Assembly (NCBI RefSeq): GCF_003194625.1
Contig: NZ_QHKX01000003.1
Span: 186,001-250,000 of the forward strand
Direction of reading: 5' to 3'
Length of the DNA: 64,000 nt
Source of the DNA: Nocardioides solisilvae
GTDB lineage: Bacteria > Actinomycetota > Actinomycetes > Propionibacteriales > Nocardioidaceae
The notes under the pieces were generated by a model. It saw nothing but the letters and a program-made list of their open reading frames with translations. It was not told where the DNA came from and did not search any database. The position numbers and the translations under genes were made by a program. Shown here piece after piece: positions 15,858 through 25,080 of the stretch (position 1 is its first letter; every line of letters starts with the position of its first letter).

Positions 15858-17356
15858 CAGCGCTCCTCCAGCGGGGTCGAGGTCGGGTCGAGGTCGGGGT
15901 CGGGCAGCGGGACGCGCGGCACCTCGAAGACCCGCTCCGTGCCGTCGGCCCGACGCGCCCGGTAGGTCTCCGTGCCCCCGTCGGCGTCGAGCGACCGGTC
16001 GGCCGCGAGGTGGAGGAGGCCGAGGACCTCCACCGGGCGGCGCAGGGCCGGCTCGAGGGAGTCGAAGAGGTCGCCCAGCGAGGCCGCCGGGTCGAGGGCG
16101 GTCAGGGCGTGGTCGAGCCGCTCCCGGAGGTCGCCCAGCGACGGGCCGCCCAGCGCCAGGAGCTCCTCGTAGCCGGGACCGCTCCCCCGGGCCTGCGGGG
16201 CGTCCGCGAGCCGCTCGGGCGCCACGTCGTCGGCGGGGTCGTGGAACCGTTCGCGCAGGTGCTCCACCTCGGCGCGTGCCGGCAGCAGCGGGAGGCCGAC
16301 GGTGGCCCGTGGGCCCGAGGTGGCCATCCAGGTCGCCAGCTCCGACTCGACCTGGCGCAGCACCTGCTCGAGCTCCCGGTCGCGGGTCACGTCGTGGGCG
16401 AGGATGTACTCCTTGAGCGCCGAGGTGACCCGGGAGCGCTGGGCCAGCACCCGGTCCAGCCCCTCGCGGATGAGCCGCACGGTGGCCCGCAGCTCGCCGC
16501 GCTCCGCGTCGGCGAGCAGCCGGTCGGCGAGCGGGTGGTCGAGCAGGGCCGTGAGGTCCTCGCGCAGCCGACCGACCATCTCGTCGTCGCGGAGCAGGGC
16601 GAACGCCCCCTCGAAGGCGCGCCCCTCGGGGGTCGCGGTCATGAGCGCGTCGGCCCGGGCCAGGTAGTCGTCGATCACCTCGCCGGCCGGGCGCGGCTCG
16701 GCCCGGAACGAGGCCAGGATCTCGGCGCGGATCTCGGCGAACCGCTCCTCGACGCGCGCGAAGTCGCTGGGGAGCGCGGAGACCAGCAGCTGGAGCTCGG
16801 TGAACCCCTCCAGCATGTAGTCGGGGGTGGCCGGCTCGATGTCGGCGCCGTCGACGAGCCGGTCGCGCTCGGCGGTGAGCCGGGCGATCTCGGCGTTGAG
16901 CAGCGTGACCCGGGAGGTCCGGTCGGGGTTCGCTTCGCTGTTGAAGCGCCGCACGGTGCTGAGCAGCGTGGCGATCCGGTGCTCGCTGAGGGTCGAGCGG
17001 TCCCGCGACAGGCTCTTGACGAGCTCGAGCGCCTGCTGGGCGTGCGAGGTGAGCGAGTAGACCTCGCGGCCGGAGTCGTCGAGGGTCCGGACCAGCCACC
17101 GGCCGCGCATCCAGCGCAGGCACACCTCGCGTCCCGTGCCGGTCGGGACGTCGGCGTCCCCGGCGGCGCGCAGCTGGGCGAGGTGGTCCTCGACCTGGGC
17201 GTGCAGCCTCGCCGTGGGGACGGGGCGGTTGTCCCGGCCGAAGACGGCACGGAAGACCGCGATCACCACCGGGGCCTGCCGCTGGTGGAGCAGGGTGAGG
17301 GTGGGCTGCCGGAAGTCGGCGCGGACGCGTGCCAGCTCGGCGGCGACCTCGCTCAT
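15857..17356 (-). CDS. jetA: JetA/MksF-like kleisin (DUF3375)
   Basis: A 499-residue DUF3375 protein, the kleisin-like subunit and first gene of Wadjet-type operons. The N-terminal part has a winged-helix-like region (LTLLHQRQAPVVIAVFRAVF) and VCLRWMRGRWLVRTLDDSGR. The middle is long and helical (SEHRIATLLSTVRRFNSEAN). The C-terminus ends in a polar tail. In Wadjet these proteins join the SMC heads and help topologically recognise small circular DNA; in plain Mks systems they aid chromosome organisation. It is the first gene of the operon, divergent from the molybdate operon with 108 bp between start codons, and has a GAGGGAG ribosome-binding site. Confidence 0.9.
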   Translation of the reverse strand: MSEVAAELARVRADFRQPTLTLLHQRQAPVVIAVFRAVFGRDNRPVPTARLHAQVEDHLAQLRAAGDADVPTGTGREVCLRWMRGRWLVRTLDDSGREVYSLTSHAQQALELVKSLSRDRSTLSEHRIATLLSTVRRFNSEANPDRTSRVTLLNAEIARLTAERDRLVDGADIEPATPDYMLEGFTELQLLVSALPSDFARVEERFAEIRAEILASFRAEPRPAGEVIDDYLARADALMTATPEGRAFEGAFALLRDDEMVGRLREDLTALLDHPLADRLLADAERGELRATVRLIREGLDRVLAQRSRVTSALKEYILAHDVTRDRELEQVLRQVESELATWMATSGPRATVGLPLLPARAEVEHLRERFHDPADDVAPERLADAPQARGSGPGYEELLALGGPSLGDLRERLDHALTALDPAASLGDLFDSLEPALRRPVEVLGLLHLAADRSLDADGGTETYRARRADGTERVFEVPRVPLPDPDLDPTSTPLEER

Positions 17357-17451
17357 CCGTGCTCCCTCGTTGCTCCTGATCGACGCGACAGCATCCCACC
17401 GGAGCCGCCCGGCGCTCGAAAGCGGGGGGTGCGCTCCCGCACATGCGGCTC

Positions 17452-17457
17452 TAGAGT
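17452..17457 (+). promoter_or_regulatory. -10 element of the molybdate operon (leaderless)
   Basis: TAGAGT ends 7 nt before the ATG at 17465 and no ribosome-binding site is visible. It lies in the 108-bp gap shared with divergent jetA. Confidence 0.5.
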
Positions 17458-17464
17458 GGCCGAC

Positions 17465-17869
17465 ATGCCGCAGATGAGGATCAGCGAAGCCGCGGGCTAC
17501 CTCGGCGTCAGCGACGACACCGTGCGCCGCTGGATCGAGCGCGGGCTGCTCGCCGCCGACGTCGACGAGGCCGGCCGCAAGGTCGTCGACGGGTACGACG
17601 TCGCCCGGGTGGCGCGGCAGCAGGCCGTCCTGCCGGGGCAGCCCGACGGCCTGGCCAGCTCGGCCCGCAACCGCTTCGTCGGCCTGGTCACCGACCTCAA
17701 GGTCGACGACGTGATGGCGCAGGTCGAGCTGCAGTGCGGCCCGTTCCGCGTGGTGTCGCTGATGAGCAGCGAGTCGGTCCGCGACCTCGGCCTCGAGCTC
17801 GGCTCCGTCGCCGTGGCGGTGGTCAAGTCCACGACCGTCATCGTCGAGACGCCGCGGGACGCGGGATGA
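17465..17869 (+). CDS. HTH plus TOBE (Mop) molybdate-responsive protein
   Basis: A 134-residue protein with an excisionase/MerR-like helix-turn-helix (residues 4-45, [19 protein letters not shown]) followed by a TOBE/Mop domain (about residues 62-130, [20 protein letters not shown] and [10 protein letters not shown]). Mop domains bind molybdate or tungstate oxyanions, so this should be a molybdate-responsive regulator of the modABC genes that follow. Its stop overlaps the modA start as ATGA, so the operon is coupled. An alternative ATG lies three codons in. A site within the jetA-mod intergenic region is a likely operator, but no clear palindrome was found there. Confidence 0.87.
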   Translation: MPQMRISEAAGYLGVSDDTVRRWIERGLLAADVDEAGRKVVDGYDVARVARQQAVLPGQPDGLASSARNRFVGLVTDLKVDDVMAQVELQCGPFRVVSLMSSESVRDLGLELGSVAVAVVKSTTVIVETPRDAG

Positions 17870-18633
17870 GGGCCCCGCTGGTGGCCGCGGTCGTGCTGGT
17901 GGCCGCGGGGTGCGGCGCCGCCGGCGACGGGGGCACCGGGGGCGACGGCACCGAGCTCACCGTCTTCGCCGCCGCCTCGCTCGCCGGCCCGTTCGAGCAG
18001 GTCGCCGAGACCTTCGAGGCCGAGCACGAGGGCGTGCGGGTCCGGCTGTCGCTGGCCGGCTCCTCCGACCTGGTCGCGCAGGTCGAGGCGGGGGCGCCGG
18101 CCGACGTGCTGGCCACGGCCGACGAGGAGACCATGCAGCGCCTGGTCGACGCCGACCTCGCCGACGGCGACCCCGTCCCCTTCGCCGCCAACCGCCTGCA
18201 GCTCGCCGTCCCGCCCGGCAACCCCGCCGGCGTACGGTCCCTCGCCGACCTCGCCCGCCCCGGCCTGGCCCTGGTGCTCTGCGCCCCCGAGGTGCCGTGC
18301 GGCGCAGCCTCGGCACGGCTGGCCGGGGCGGCCGGGGTGACGCTGTCCCCGGTGAGCGAGGAGCGGTCGGTGACCGACGTGCTCGCCAAGGTCACCTCCG
18401 GCGAGGCGGACGCCGGCCTGGTCTACGCCACCGACGTGCTGGCCGCGGGCGACGCCGTGGAGGGGATCGCGCTGGCCGACGAGGGGGTCGCCCCCAACGT
18501 CTACCCCGTGGTCCCCGTCGCCGGCGCCGACGAGCCGGGGCTCGCGGCCGACTTCGTCGCGCTGCTCACCGGACCCACCGGACAGCGGGCGCTGGCCGAC
18601 GCCGGGTTCCTGCCGGCGCGGGGCGGGCGGTGA
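17866..18633 (+). CDS. modA: Molybdate ABC transporter substrate-binding lipoprotein
   Basis: A 255-residue periplasmic-type binding protein, exported and lipid-anchored: the short N-terminus [12 protein letters not shown] carries a lipobox (VAAGC). The body starts [20 protein letters not shown], the ModA signature around the first oxyanion-binding loop, and [20 protein letters not shown] follows. It captures molybdate outside the membrane and delivers it to ModB. It overlaps the regulator (ATGA) and modB (GTGA), so all four genes form one transcription and translation unit. Confidence 0.93.
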   Translation: MRAPLVAAVVLVAAGCGAAGDGGTGGDGTELTVFAAASLAGPFEQVAETFEAEHEGVRVRLSLAGSSDLVAQVEAGAPADVLATADEETMQRLVDADLADGDPVPFAANRLQLAVPPGNPAGVRSLADLARPGLALVLCAPEVPCGAASARLAGAAGVTLSPVSEERSVTDVLAKVTSGEADAGLVYATDVLAAGDAVEGIALADEGVAPNVYPVVPVAGADEPGLAADFVALLTGPTGQRALADAGFLPARGGR

Positions 18634-19424
18634 GGAGGCCGGCGGCCGCCCACGTCGGGGTGCCGCGGTGGCTCTACCTGCCGGCCCTGCTCGGCGCCGG
18701 GGTGGTGCTGCTGCCCCTGGTCGCGCTCCTGCTGCGGACCCCGTGGGCCGACTTCTGGGGCCTGGTCACCTCGGAGGCGTCCCGGGACGCGCTCGGCCTG
18801 AGCCTGCGCACCGCGACCGCCAGCACCGTCGTCTGCGTGCTGCTGGGCACGCCGATGGCGGTCGTCCTGGCCCGGACCGACTTCCGCGGCCAGGGGCTGC
18901 TGCGCGCCCTGGTCCTGCTCCCGCTGGTCCTGCCGCCGGTGGTGGGCGGGATCGCCCTGCTCTACACGTTCGGCCGCCGTGGGCTGCTCGGCCGTACCTT
19001 CGAGGTGCTCGGCGTGCAGGTGGCCTTCTCGACCACCGCCGTGGTCCTCGCCCAGGTCTTCGTGGCGCTGCCCTTCCTCGTGGTCAGCCTCGAGGGGGCG
19101 CTGCGTTCGGCGGGACAGCGCTACGAGGTCGTCGCCGCGTCGCTGGGGGCCCGCCCCACCACGGTGCTGCGTCGGGTGACGCTCCCCCTGGTGCTGCCGG
19201 GCCTGGTCTCCGGGGCCGTGCTCGCCTTCGCCCGGTCGCTCGGCGAGTTCGGTGCGACGCTGACCTTCGCGGGCAGCCTGCAGGGGGTGACCCGGACGCT
19301 GCCGCTCGAGATCTACCTGCGCCGCGAGACCGATGCCGACGCGGCGGTGGCGCTCTCGCTGGTCCTCGTGGCGGTCGCGGTCCTGGTGGTCGGCCTGACC
19401 CGGCAGGCGGGACGGGCCCGATGA
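18630..19424 (+). CDS. modB: Molybdate ABC transporter permease
   Basis: A 264-residue integral membrane permease with about five or six hydrophobic segments, beginning [20 protein letters not shown]. The cytoplasmic coupling loop carries the EAA motif [21 protein letters not shown] near residue 175, and [16 protein letters not shown] follows, both characteristic of ModB. It forms the channel through which ModA-bound molybdate enters. The GTG start at 18630 overlaps the modA stop; it is the only start giving a full first membrane segment. Confidence 0.93.
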   Translation: MRRPAAAHVGVPRWLYLPALLGAGVVLLPLVALLLRTPWADFWGLVTSEASRDALGLSLRTATASTVVCVLLGTPMAVVLARTDFRGQGLLRALVLLPLVLPPVVGGIALLYTFGRRGLLGRTFEVLGVQVAFSTTAVVLAQVFVALPFLVVSLEGALRSAGQRYEVVAASLGARPTTVLRRVTLPLVLPGLVSGAVLAFARSLGEFGATLTFAGSLQGVTRTLPLEIYLRRETDADAAVALSLVLVAVAVLVVGLTRQAGRAR

Positions 19425-20479
19425 CCCTGGAGCTGGCCGCGCGGGTGCCCGCCCGCGACGTCGAGGTCGAGCTGGAGGTGGGAGCCGGGGAGACGGTGGC
19501 GCTGCTGGGTCCCAACGGCGCCGGGAAGTCGACCGTGCTCTCCGTCGCGGCCGGCCTCGTGGTGCCCGACGCGGGACGCGTGGTCCTCGACGGCCGGGTG
19601 CTCACCGACGCCGCCCCCGGGGCGCGACGCAGGGTCCAGGTGCCGCCGCACGACCGGCGGACCGCGCTGCTGGCCCAGGACGCCTCGCTCTTCCCGCACC
19701 TGGACGCGCTCGACAACGTGGCCTTCGGGCCGCGCAGCGCCGGGGCCGGACGGCGTACGGCGCGGGATGCCGCCCGGCGGTGGCTCGCCGCGGTGGGGGC
19801 AGAGGACCTCGCCCACCGCCGTCCCCGCCAGCTCTCCGGCGGCCAGGCCCAGCGGGTCGCGCTGGCCCGGGCGCTGGCGGCCGAGCCCGCGCTGCTCCTC
19901 CTCGACGAGCCGATGGCGGCGCTCGACGTCGGCGTGACCCCGGCGCTGCGGCAGGTGCTGCGTCGCGTCCTCGCCGACCGGACGGTGCTGCTGGTGACCC
20001 ACGACGTGCTCGACGCGGTGCTGCTCGCCGACCGGGTCGTGGTCCTCGACGCGGGCCGGGTGGTGGAGCAGGGAGCCACCGGCGACGTGCTGGCCCGGCC
20101 GCGCAGCGACTTCGCGGCCCGGGTGGCCGGCCTCAACCTGGTCCGTGGCGCCTGGCGCGACGGGGCGCTGCACTCCCCCGACGGGCTCCGCATCGAGGGG
20201 ATGGCGCACGGCCCCGCCCTCCGCGACGGCGACGCGAGCGTCGCGGTCTTCGAGCCGCAGGCCGTCTCGGTCTTCCTCGCCGAGCCCGGCGGCAGCCCGC
20301 GCAACGCCCTGTCGGTGGTGGTCACCGAGCTGGAGCCGCGGGGCGGGCAGGTCCGGATCCGGGCGGGCGCGCTCGCGGCCGACGTGACGCCGCGGGCCGT
20401 CGCCGACCTGGACCTCGCCCCGGGGCGCCGGGTCGTCCTCGCGGTCAAGGCGCACGAGGTCGCGGTCTACGGCACCTGA
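19421..20479 (+). CDS. modC: Molybdate ABC transporter ATP-binding protein
   Basis: A 352-residue ATPase that powers molybdate import. Walker [10 protein letters not shown] is at residues 30-38, the ABC signature [15 protein letters not shown] and Walker [14 protein letters not shown] follow, then the switch His in [11 protein letters not shown]. The C-terminal 110 residues, beginning near [12 protein letters not shown], fit the oxyanion-sensing TOBE region of ModC proteins. The start ATG overlaps the modB stop (ATGA). The next gene is convergent after 20 bp, and no strong terminator hairpin is visible between them. Confidence 0.93.
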   Translation: MTLELAARVPARDVEVELEVGAGETVALLGPNGAGKSTVLSVAAGLVVPDAGRVVLDGRVLTDAAPGARRRVQVPPHDRRTALLAQDASLFPHLDALDNVAFGPRSAGAGRRTARDAARRWLAAVGAEDLAHRRPRQLSGGQAQRVALARALAAEPALLLLDEPMAALDVGVTPALRQVLRRVLADRTVLLVTHDVLDAVLLADRVVVLDAGRVVEQGATGDVLARPRSDFAARVAGLNLVRGAWRDGALHSPDGLRIEGMAHGPALRDGDASVAVFEPQAVSVFLAEPGGSPRNALSVVVTELEPRGGQVRIRAGALAADVTPRAVADLDLAPGRRVVLAVKAHEVAVYGT

Positions 20480-20499
20480 CTCTCCCTGTCTCCCGGCGG

Positions 20500-21519
20500 T
20501 CAGCCCGGTGGCGGCCCGTAGGGGTGCAGCCCCCATGCCTCCGAGAGCGCCTCCCCGGCCTGCAGGCCGCGCACGGTGTTGCCCTGCTCGTCGAGGCGCG
20601 GGCTCCACGCGGCGAGTCCCAGGTGCCCGGGGGCCACGGCGAGCAGGCCGCCGCTCACGCCGGACTTCGCGGGCAGACCGGCCCGATGGATCCAGCGCCC
20701 GCTGCCGTCGTACATCCCGCAGGTGGCCATCACGCTCAGCACCTCGGTCACCACGACGGCCGGCAGCACCCGCTCGTCGGAGCCCGGGCGCCGTCCCCAC
20801 GCCGCGAGCGTCCCGGCCATGGTGGCGAGGTCGGCGGTGGTCACGGAGATCGCGCAGACCCGCGCCAGCACCTCGACGGCGTCGTCCACGGGGACCGGCA
20901 GCATCCCGCCACCGCGCATCAGGTGGGCGAGGGCGCGGTTGCGGTCGGCCTCCTCGAGCTCGGCGCGCACGACCTCCTCGTCGACCACCAGCTCGCGCCC
21001 GGCCGCCGCGGAGCAGGCGGCACGGACCCGCTCCACCTTCTCCCCCACGCCGGAGCCGGCGACCAGCGACGCCGCCATCAGCGCCCCGGCGTTGACCATC
21101 GGGTTGGGCGGGCGCCCGGTCTCCAGCTCCAGGACCAGCGCGTCGAAGGGCTCGCCGGTGGGCTCGACCCCCACGGCGCGGTGCACCGCTTCCCGGTCGT
21201 CGGCCAGCGCCACGGCGTACACGAACGGCTTCACCACCGACTGCACCGGGAAGGCCACCTCTGCCTCCGCGGTCGCCGCCGACGTCCCGTCGACCGCGTG
21301 CGCGGCGAGCGCGAAGCGGTCGTGGTCGTCCTCGTCGAGGCTGGGGTCGCCGACGTCGCCGGAGGTGTCGTCGAGCAGGCGCCGGCGCTCCTCCTCGAGT
21401 TGCTCCTGCAGCTCCTGCGCGTCGGGGACCACGCCCGGACGTGCCCGTCGGACCTCCGCCGCAAACGGGACGGTCCCGCGGGTGCGGAGCGGCGGCCGCG
21501 GGGGCGGCCGATCGGGCAC
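20500..21519 (-). CDS. glsA: Glutaminase (serine-dependent, GlsA type)
   Basis: A 339-residue enzyme hydrolysing glutamine to glutamate and ammonia. The catalytic Ser-x-x-Lys is in FPVQSVVKPFVYAVALAD (SVVK in place of the more usual SISK), and ETGRPPNPMVNAGALMAASL is the conserved substrate-pocket segment. The C-terminal VSGGLLAVAPGHLGLAAWSP matches the family. The first 60 residues are longer and more charged than in Escherichia coli YbaS. It is divergent from the broken gamma-glutamyltransferase gene, with almost no space between the two, so both once dealt with glutamyl nitrogen. Confidence 0.9.
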   Translation of the reverse strand: MPDRPPPRPPLRTRGTVPFAAEVRRARPGVVPDAQELQEQLEEERRRLLDDTSGDVGDPSLDEDDHDRFALAAHAVDGTSAATAEAEVAFPVQSVVKPFVYAVALADDREAVHRAVGVEPTGEPFDALVLELETGRPPNPMVNAGALMAASLVAGSGVGEKVERVRAACSAAAGRELVVDEEVVRAELEEADRNRALAHLMRGGGMLPVPVDDAVEVLARVCAISVTTADLATMAGTLAAWGRRPGSDERVLPAVVVTEVLSVMATCGMYDGSGRWIHRAGLPAKSGVSGGLLAVAPGHLGLAAWSPRLDEQGNTVRGLQAGEALSEAWGLHPYGPPPG

Positions 21520-21520
21520 A

Positions 21521-23444
21521 GTGGCCTCCCCTGCCCGTGCCGGACGCCCGGCCCAGCCACGGAGGTGCCCGCGCGCCGTCGGACCCCGCCCACCCCGGCA
21601 CCCCGCCCGCTCCCGCCTGAGGCGCTGGTCGCGACGGATCGGCCTGGGCCTGCTGGCCCAGGCCCTCGTGCTGGGCTGCGCCTACTGGGCGCTGCCCAAG
21701 GGGCCGCGCGACCCGATGCCCTTCGACAGCCCGAAGGGCGTGAGCAGGCCGCTGGCGACCGGCGAGGAGTACGCCGTCGTGGCCGGCACCCCGTGGGCGG
21801 CGGAGGCGATGCGCGACGTCCTGGGCGCCGGCGGCAACGCCGCCGACGCCGCCGTGGCCGGCCTGCTCGCCCTCAACGTCACCTTCGGAGAGGCGGCGGG
21901 GTTCCCCGGCGTCGCCCCGGTGCTGCACCGCGACGGCCGCACCGGCGAGGTCTCCAGCTACACCGGGGCCGGCACCGCCCCGGCGGCGCGACCCTGGAGC
22001 GGTTCCGGAGCGCGGCTGGGAGGAGGTGCCCGAGATGGACGTCTGGGCCCAGCTGCTCCCGGCCTCCCCCGACGTGCTGCTGGCCCTGCTGGACGCGCAC
22101 GGCACCATGGGCTTCGCCGAGCTGGCGGCCCCCGCGGTGGCGCTCGCCCGGGAGGGGTCCCCGGTGCACGAGGTGATGGCGGCCAACCTCGACTTCTCGC
22201 TGGTCGAGCGGATCGGCTTCCAGTTCCTGATGCCGTACAACGCGGAGGTCTACACGCGCAAGGAGTGGTGGCGCCCCGTCCACGTCGGTGACCGCTTCGT
22301 CCGGCCCGACCTCGCCGACACCCTCGAGGAGCTGGGCGAGGCGGAGCAGCGGGCCCTCGCCGCCGGCGGGGACCGCGGCGACGGGTTGCGTGCCGTCCGG
22401 GACCACTTCTAGGCCGGCCCCGTCGCCGAGGCGATCCTCGAGATGCACGACGAGGAGGACGGCCTCTTCACGGCCGAGGACCTGGCCGGCTACCGGGGCG
22501 AGTGGGAGGAGCCGCTCGAGTCGGAGTTCCGGGGCCACACGATCCGCACCAACCGCACCTGGAGCCAGGGAATCGTCGTGCCGATGGTGCTGGAGATCCT
22601 CGAGGGGGTCGACCTGGAGGCGATGGGCCGGGGATCGGAGGAGTACGTGCACACCGTGCTGCAGGCCATCGACCTGGCGATGGCCGACCGCGAGGAGCAC
22701 GTCGCCGACGAGGCGTTCGTCGACGTGCCGGTCGAGCAGCTGCTCTCGCCCGAGCACGCCGCCCGGCGACGCGCCGAGCTCGGCGACACGGCGTACGACG
22801 GCACGCCCGACCCCGGCCGCGTCGCCACCGCCGCCCGGCCGCACACCCCTGCATCGCTGCTCGGCAAGGACACCACGCACCTCGCCGTCGTCGATGCCGA
22901 GGGCAGCTCGGTGACGCTGACGCCGAGCGACTTCCCGCTGACCCCGATGGTCCCCGGCACGGGGCTCACGCTGGGCAACCGGATGACCCAGTTCAGCCTC
23001 GACCCCGACAGCGCCAACCGGCTCGAGCCGGGCAAGCGGCCCCGGATCACCCCGCACGCCGTGATGGTCGACGAGGCCGACGGCGGCCAGATCTCGATGG
23101 GGACGCCGGGCGGCGACGTGCAGGCGCAGACCAACGTGCAGGTCCTGCTCGACGTGCTGGTCTTCGGGATGGACCTGCAGGAGGCGGTCGAGGCGCCGCG
23201 GTTCCGGTCGCTCAACTTCCCCAGCTCGTTCACCCCCCACGTCACCGAGCCCCGCACCGTCGAGCTGGAGGGCGAGCTCTACGACGAGCTGCACGCCGGC
23301 CTGGAGGCGCGGGGCTACACCGTCCGCCGGGTCGACCGCTGGGACCACGTGATGGGCGGCGTCGGCAGCGTCCGTCGTCTCCCCGACGGCACCGTCCAGG
23401 CCGGCGCCGACCCCCACGAGAGCACGACCGCCCTCACCCGCTGA
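21521..23444 (+). pseudogene. ggt: Gamma-glutamyltransferase, disrupted by two frameshifts and a nonsense codon
   Basis: Membrane-anchored or lipid-anchored gamma-glutamyltransferase (a hydrophobic segment LLAQALVLGCAYW precedes the mature part). The autocatalytic Thr segment DTTHLAVVDAEGSS lies near 22875. The coding sequence is broken three times. It reads in one frame to about 21988 (YTGAGTAPAA), shifts by one lost base to ATLERFRS, and shifts again near 22008 to GWEEVPEMDVWAQ. Then TAG at 22410-22412 replaces what should be TAC in the family pattern FYxGPVAEAI. The remainder (22413-23444) is intact. The N-terminal start (GTG 21521) is uncertain. Either a recent pseudogene or sequencing error; three lesions within 430 bp in an otherwise clean window favour the former. 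Confidence 0.85.
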
Positions 23445-23494
23445 CCCGCCCCTCGCAAGTAGCTGTGGAGCCGTGGGAGCCCCTCGGGGGCGGG

Positions 23495-24994
23495 TCAGAC
23501 CCCGGCGTCGACCAGCGCGTCCCGCTCGGGCACGGGCGGGGCGGGGACCGGCTCGGGGCGGCGCACCAGCAGCGTGCCGACGACGGCGACCAGGCTGATG
23601 GAGGCACCCCAGAGCAGCGCGGCGTGGATGCCGTCCTGGAGCGGCGCCACCCCGGTCCCGCCGGCCTCGACGCCGGCCGCAGCGGTGCGGGTCATCACCG
23701 TGATGAAGAGCGCGGTGCCGGCCGCGCCGGCGACCTGCTGGAGGGTGCTGACGATGGCGCTGCCGTGCGAGTAGAGCACCTGCGGCAGCGAGCCGAGCGC
23801 GGCGGTGAGCAGCGGGGAGAACATGAACGACAGGCCCACGTTGAGGAGCACGTGCCAGCCGATGACGGCCGGCACCGAGCTGGCGGCGTCGAGGGTGGTC
23901 ATCCCCCACAGGGCGGCGCTGGCCACGACCGCGCCCGGCGGCACCAGCGGCCGCGGTCCGTAGCGGTCGAAGAGGCCACCGACCACCAGGCCGAGGGCCC
24001 CGAGGGTCAGGCCTCCGGGCAGCAGCATCAGCCCGGCCTCCAGCGGGGTCCTGCCCAGCACGTTCTGCAGGTAGATCGGCAGCAGGATGAGCGTCCCGAA
24101 GAGCGCCATCATGCTGACCGCCACCAGCACCGTGGCGAGGGTGAACGCCGGGGTGAGGAAGGCGCGCAGGTCCAGCAGCGCCCGGTCGCCCAGCCGGGTC
24201 TGGCGCACCGCGAAGACGGCGAGCGAGAGCAGGCCCACGGTGAGCGGGATCCAGATCGGCAGCAGCGGCTCGCCCTCCGCGGCCTCGCCGATGCTGCTGA
24301 GCCCGAAGACCAGGCCGGCGAAGCCGAGGGCGGAGAGGACGACGGAGAGCACGTCGAGCGGCACGTCCCGCGGCTCGGTGACGTTGCGGATCCACAGCCC
24401 GCCGAAGACGGTGGCCAGCACGGCGATCGGCAGCACCAGCCAGAACATCCAGCGCCAGCTCAGCTGGTCGAGGACCACGCCGCCGACGGTCGGGCCCACG
24501 GCGGGGGCCACGGCGATGACGATCGAGATGACGCCCATGGTGCGGCCGCGCCGCTCGGGGGCCACGACGTTGAGCACGGTCGTGAAGAGCAGCGGCATCA
24601 TCAGGGCGGTGCCGACGGCCTGGACGACGCGGCCCGCGACCAGCACCGGAAAGACGGGCGCGAGCGCCGCGACCACGGTGCCGACCAGGAAGCTCGACAT
24701 CGCCGCGAGGAAGACGGTGCGCAGGGAGAGCCGCGTCATCAGGTAGCCCGTCACCGGGATCACCACGGCCATGGTGAGCATGAACGCGGTGGTCATCCAC
24801 TGGGCAGTGGTCGCCGCGACGTCGAACTCGACCATGAGGTGGGGCAAGGCCACGCTCATGATCGTCTCGTTGAGGATCACGACGAACGCCGCGCCGACCA
24901 GCAGCGCGATCAGGCGACCGACGTGCGGCTCGTCGTCCTGCGAGGGGGCCGAGGCGGGAGTCGGGCCGGCTGGGCTCGGGGCGGTGGCGGTCAC
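23495..24994 (-). CDS. DHA2-family MFS drug/proton antiporter
   Basis: A 499-residue membrane transporter with about 14 hydrophobic segments, matching the DHA2 (EmrB/QacA) branch of the major facilitator superfamily. It begins ALLVGAAFVVILNETIMSVA, a typical TM1 of this family, and has QWMTTAFMLTMAVVIPVTGY at TM2 and a GxxxGP-like motif C region VAPAVGPTVGGVVLD. Such pumps export hydrophobic or cationic drugs in exchange for protons. The substrate is unknown. No TetR or MarR regulator is immediately adjacent; its neighbours are the ggt pseudogene (convergent) and the radical SAM gene behind it. Confidence 0.9.
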   Translation of the reverse strand: MTATAPSPAGPTPASAPSQDDEPHVGRLIALLVGAAFVVILNETIMSVALPHLMVEFDVAATTAQWMTTAFMLTMAVVIPVTGYLMTRLSLRTVFLAAMSSFLVGTVVAALAPVFPVLVAGRVVQAVGTALMMPLLFTTVLNVVAPERRGRTMGVISIVIAVAPAVGPTVGGVVLDQLSWRWMFWLVLPIAVLATVFGGLWIRNVTEPRDVPLDVLSVVLSALGFAGLVFGLSSIGEAAEGEPLLPIWIPLTVGLLSLAVFAVRQTRLGDRALLDLRAFLTPAFTLATVLVAVSMMALFGTLILLPIYLQNVLGRTPLEAGLMLLPGGLTLGALGLVVGGLFDRYGPRPLVPPGAVVASAALWGMTTLDAASSVPAVIGWHVLLNVGLSFMFSPLLTAALGSLPQVLYSHGSAIVSTLQQVAGAAGTALFITVMTRTAAAGVEAGGTGVAPLQDGIHAALLWGASISLVAVVGTLLVRRPEPVPAPPVPERDALVDAGV

Positions 24995-25080
24995 AAAGGC
25001 TCTTCCTGTGGATCGTCAGCCGTCCTGCGGGCACGACCGGGGAGTGGAACGTGTTCTCACCACGATCTGTTCCCTCGGGC

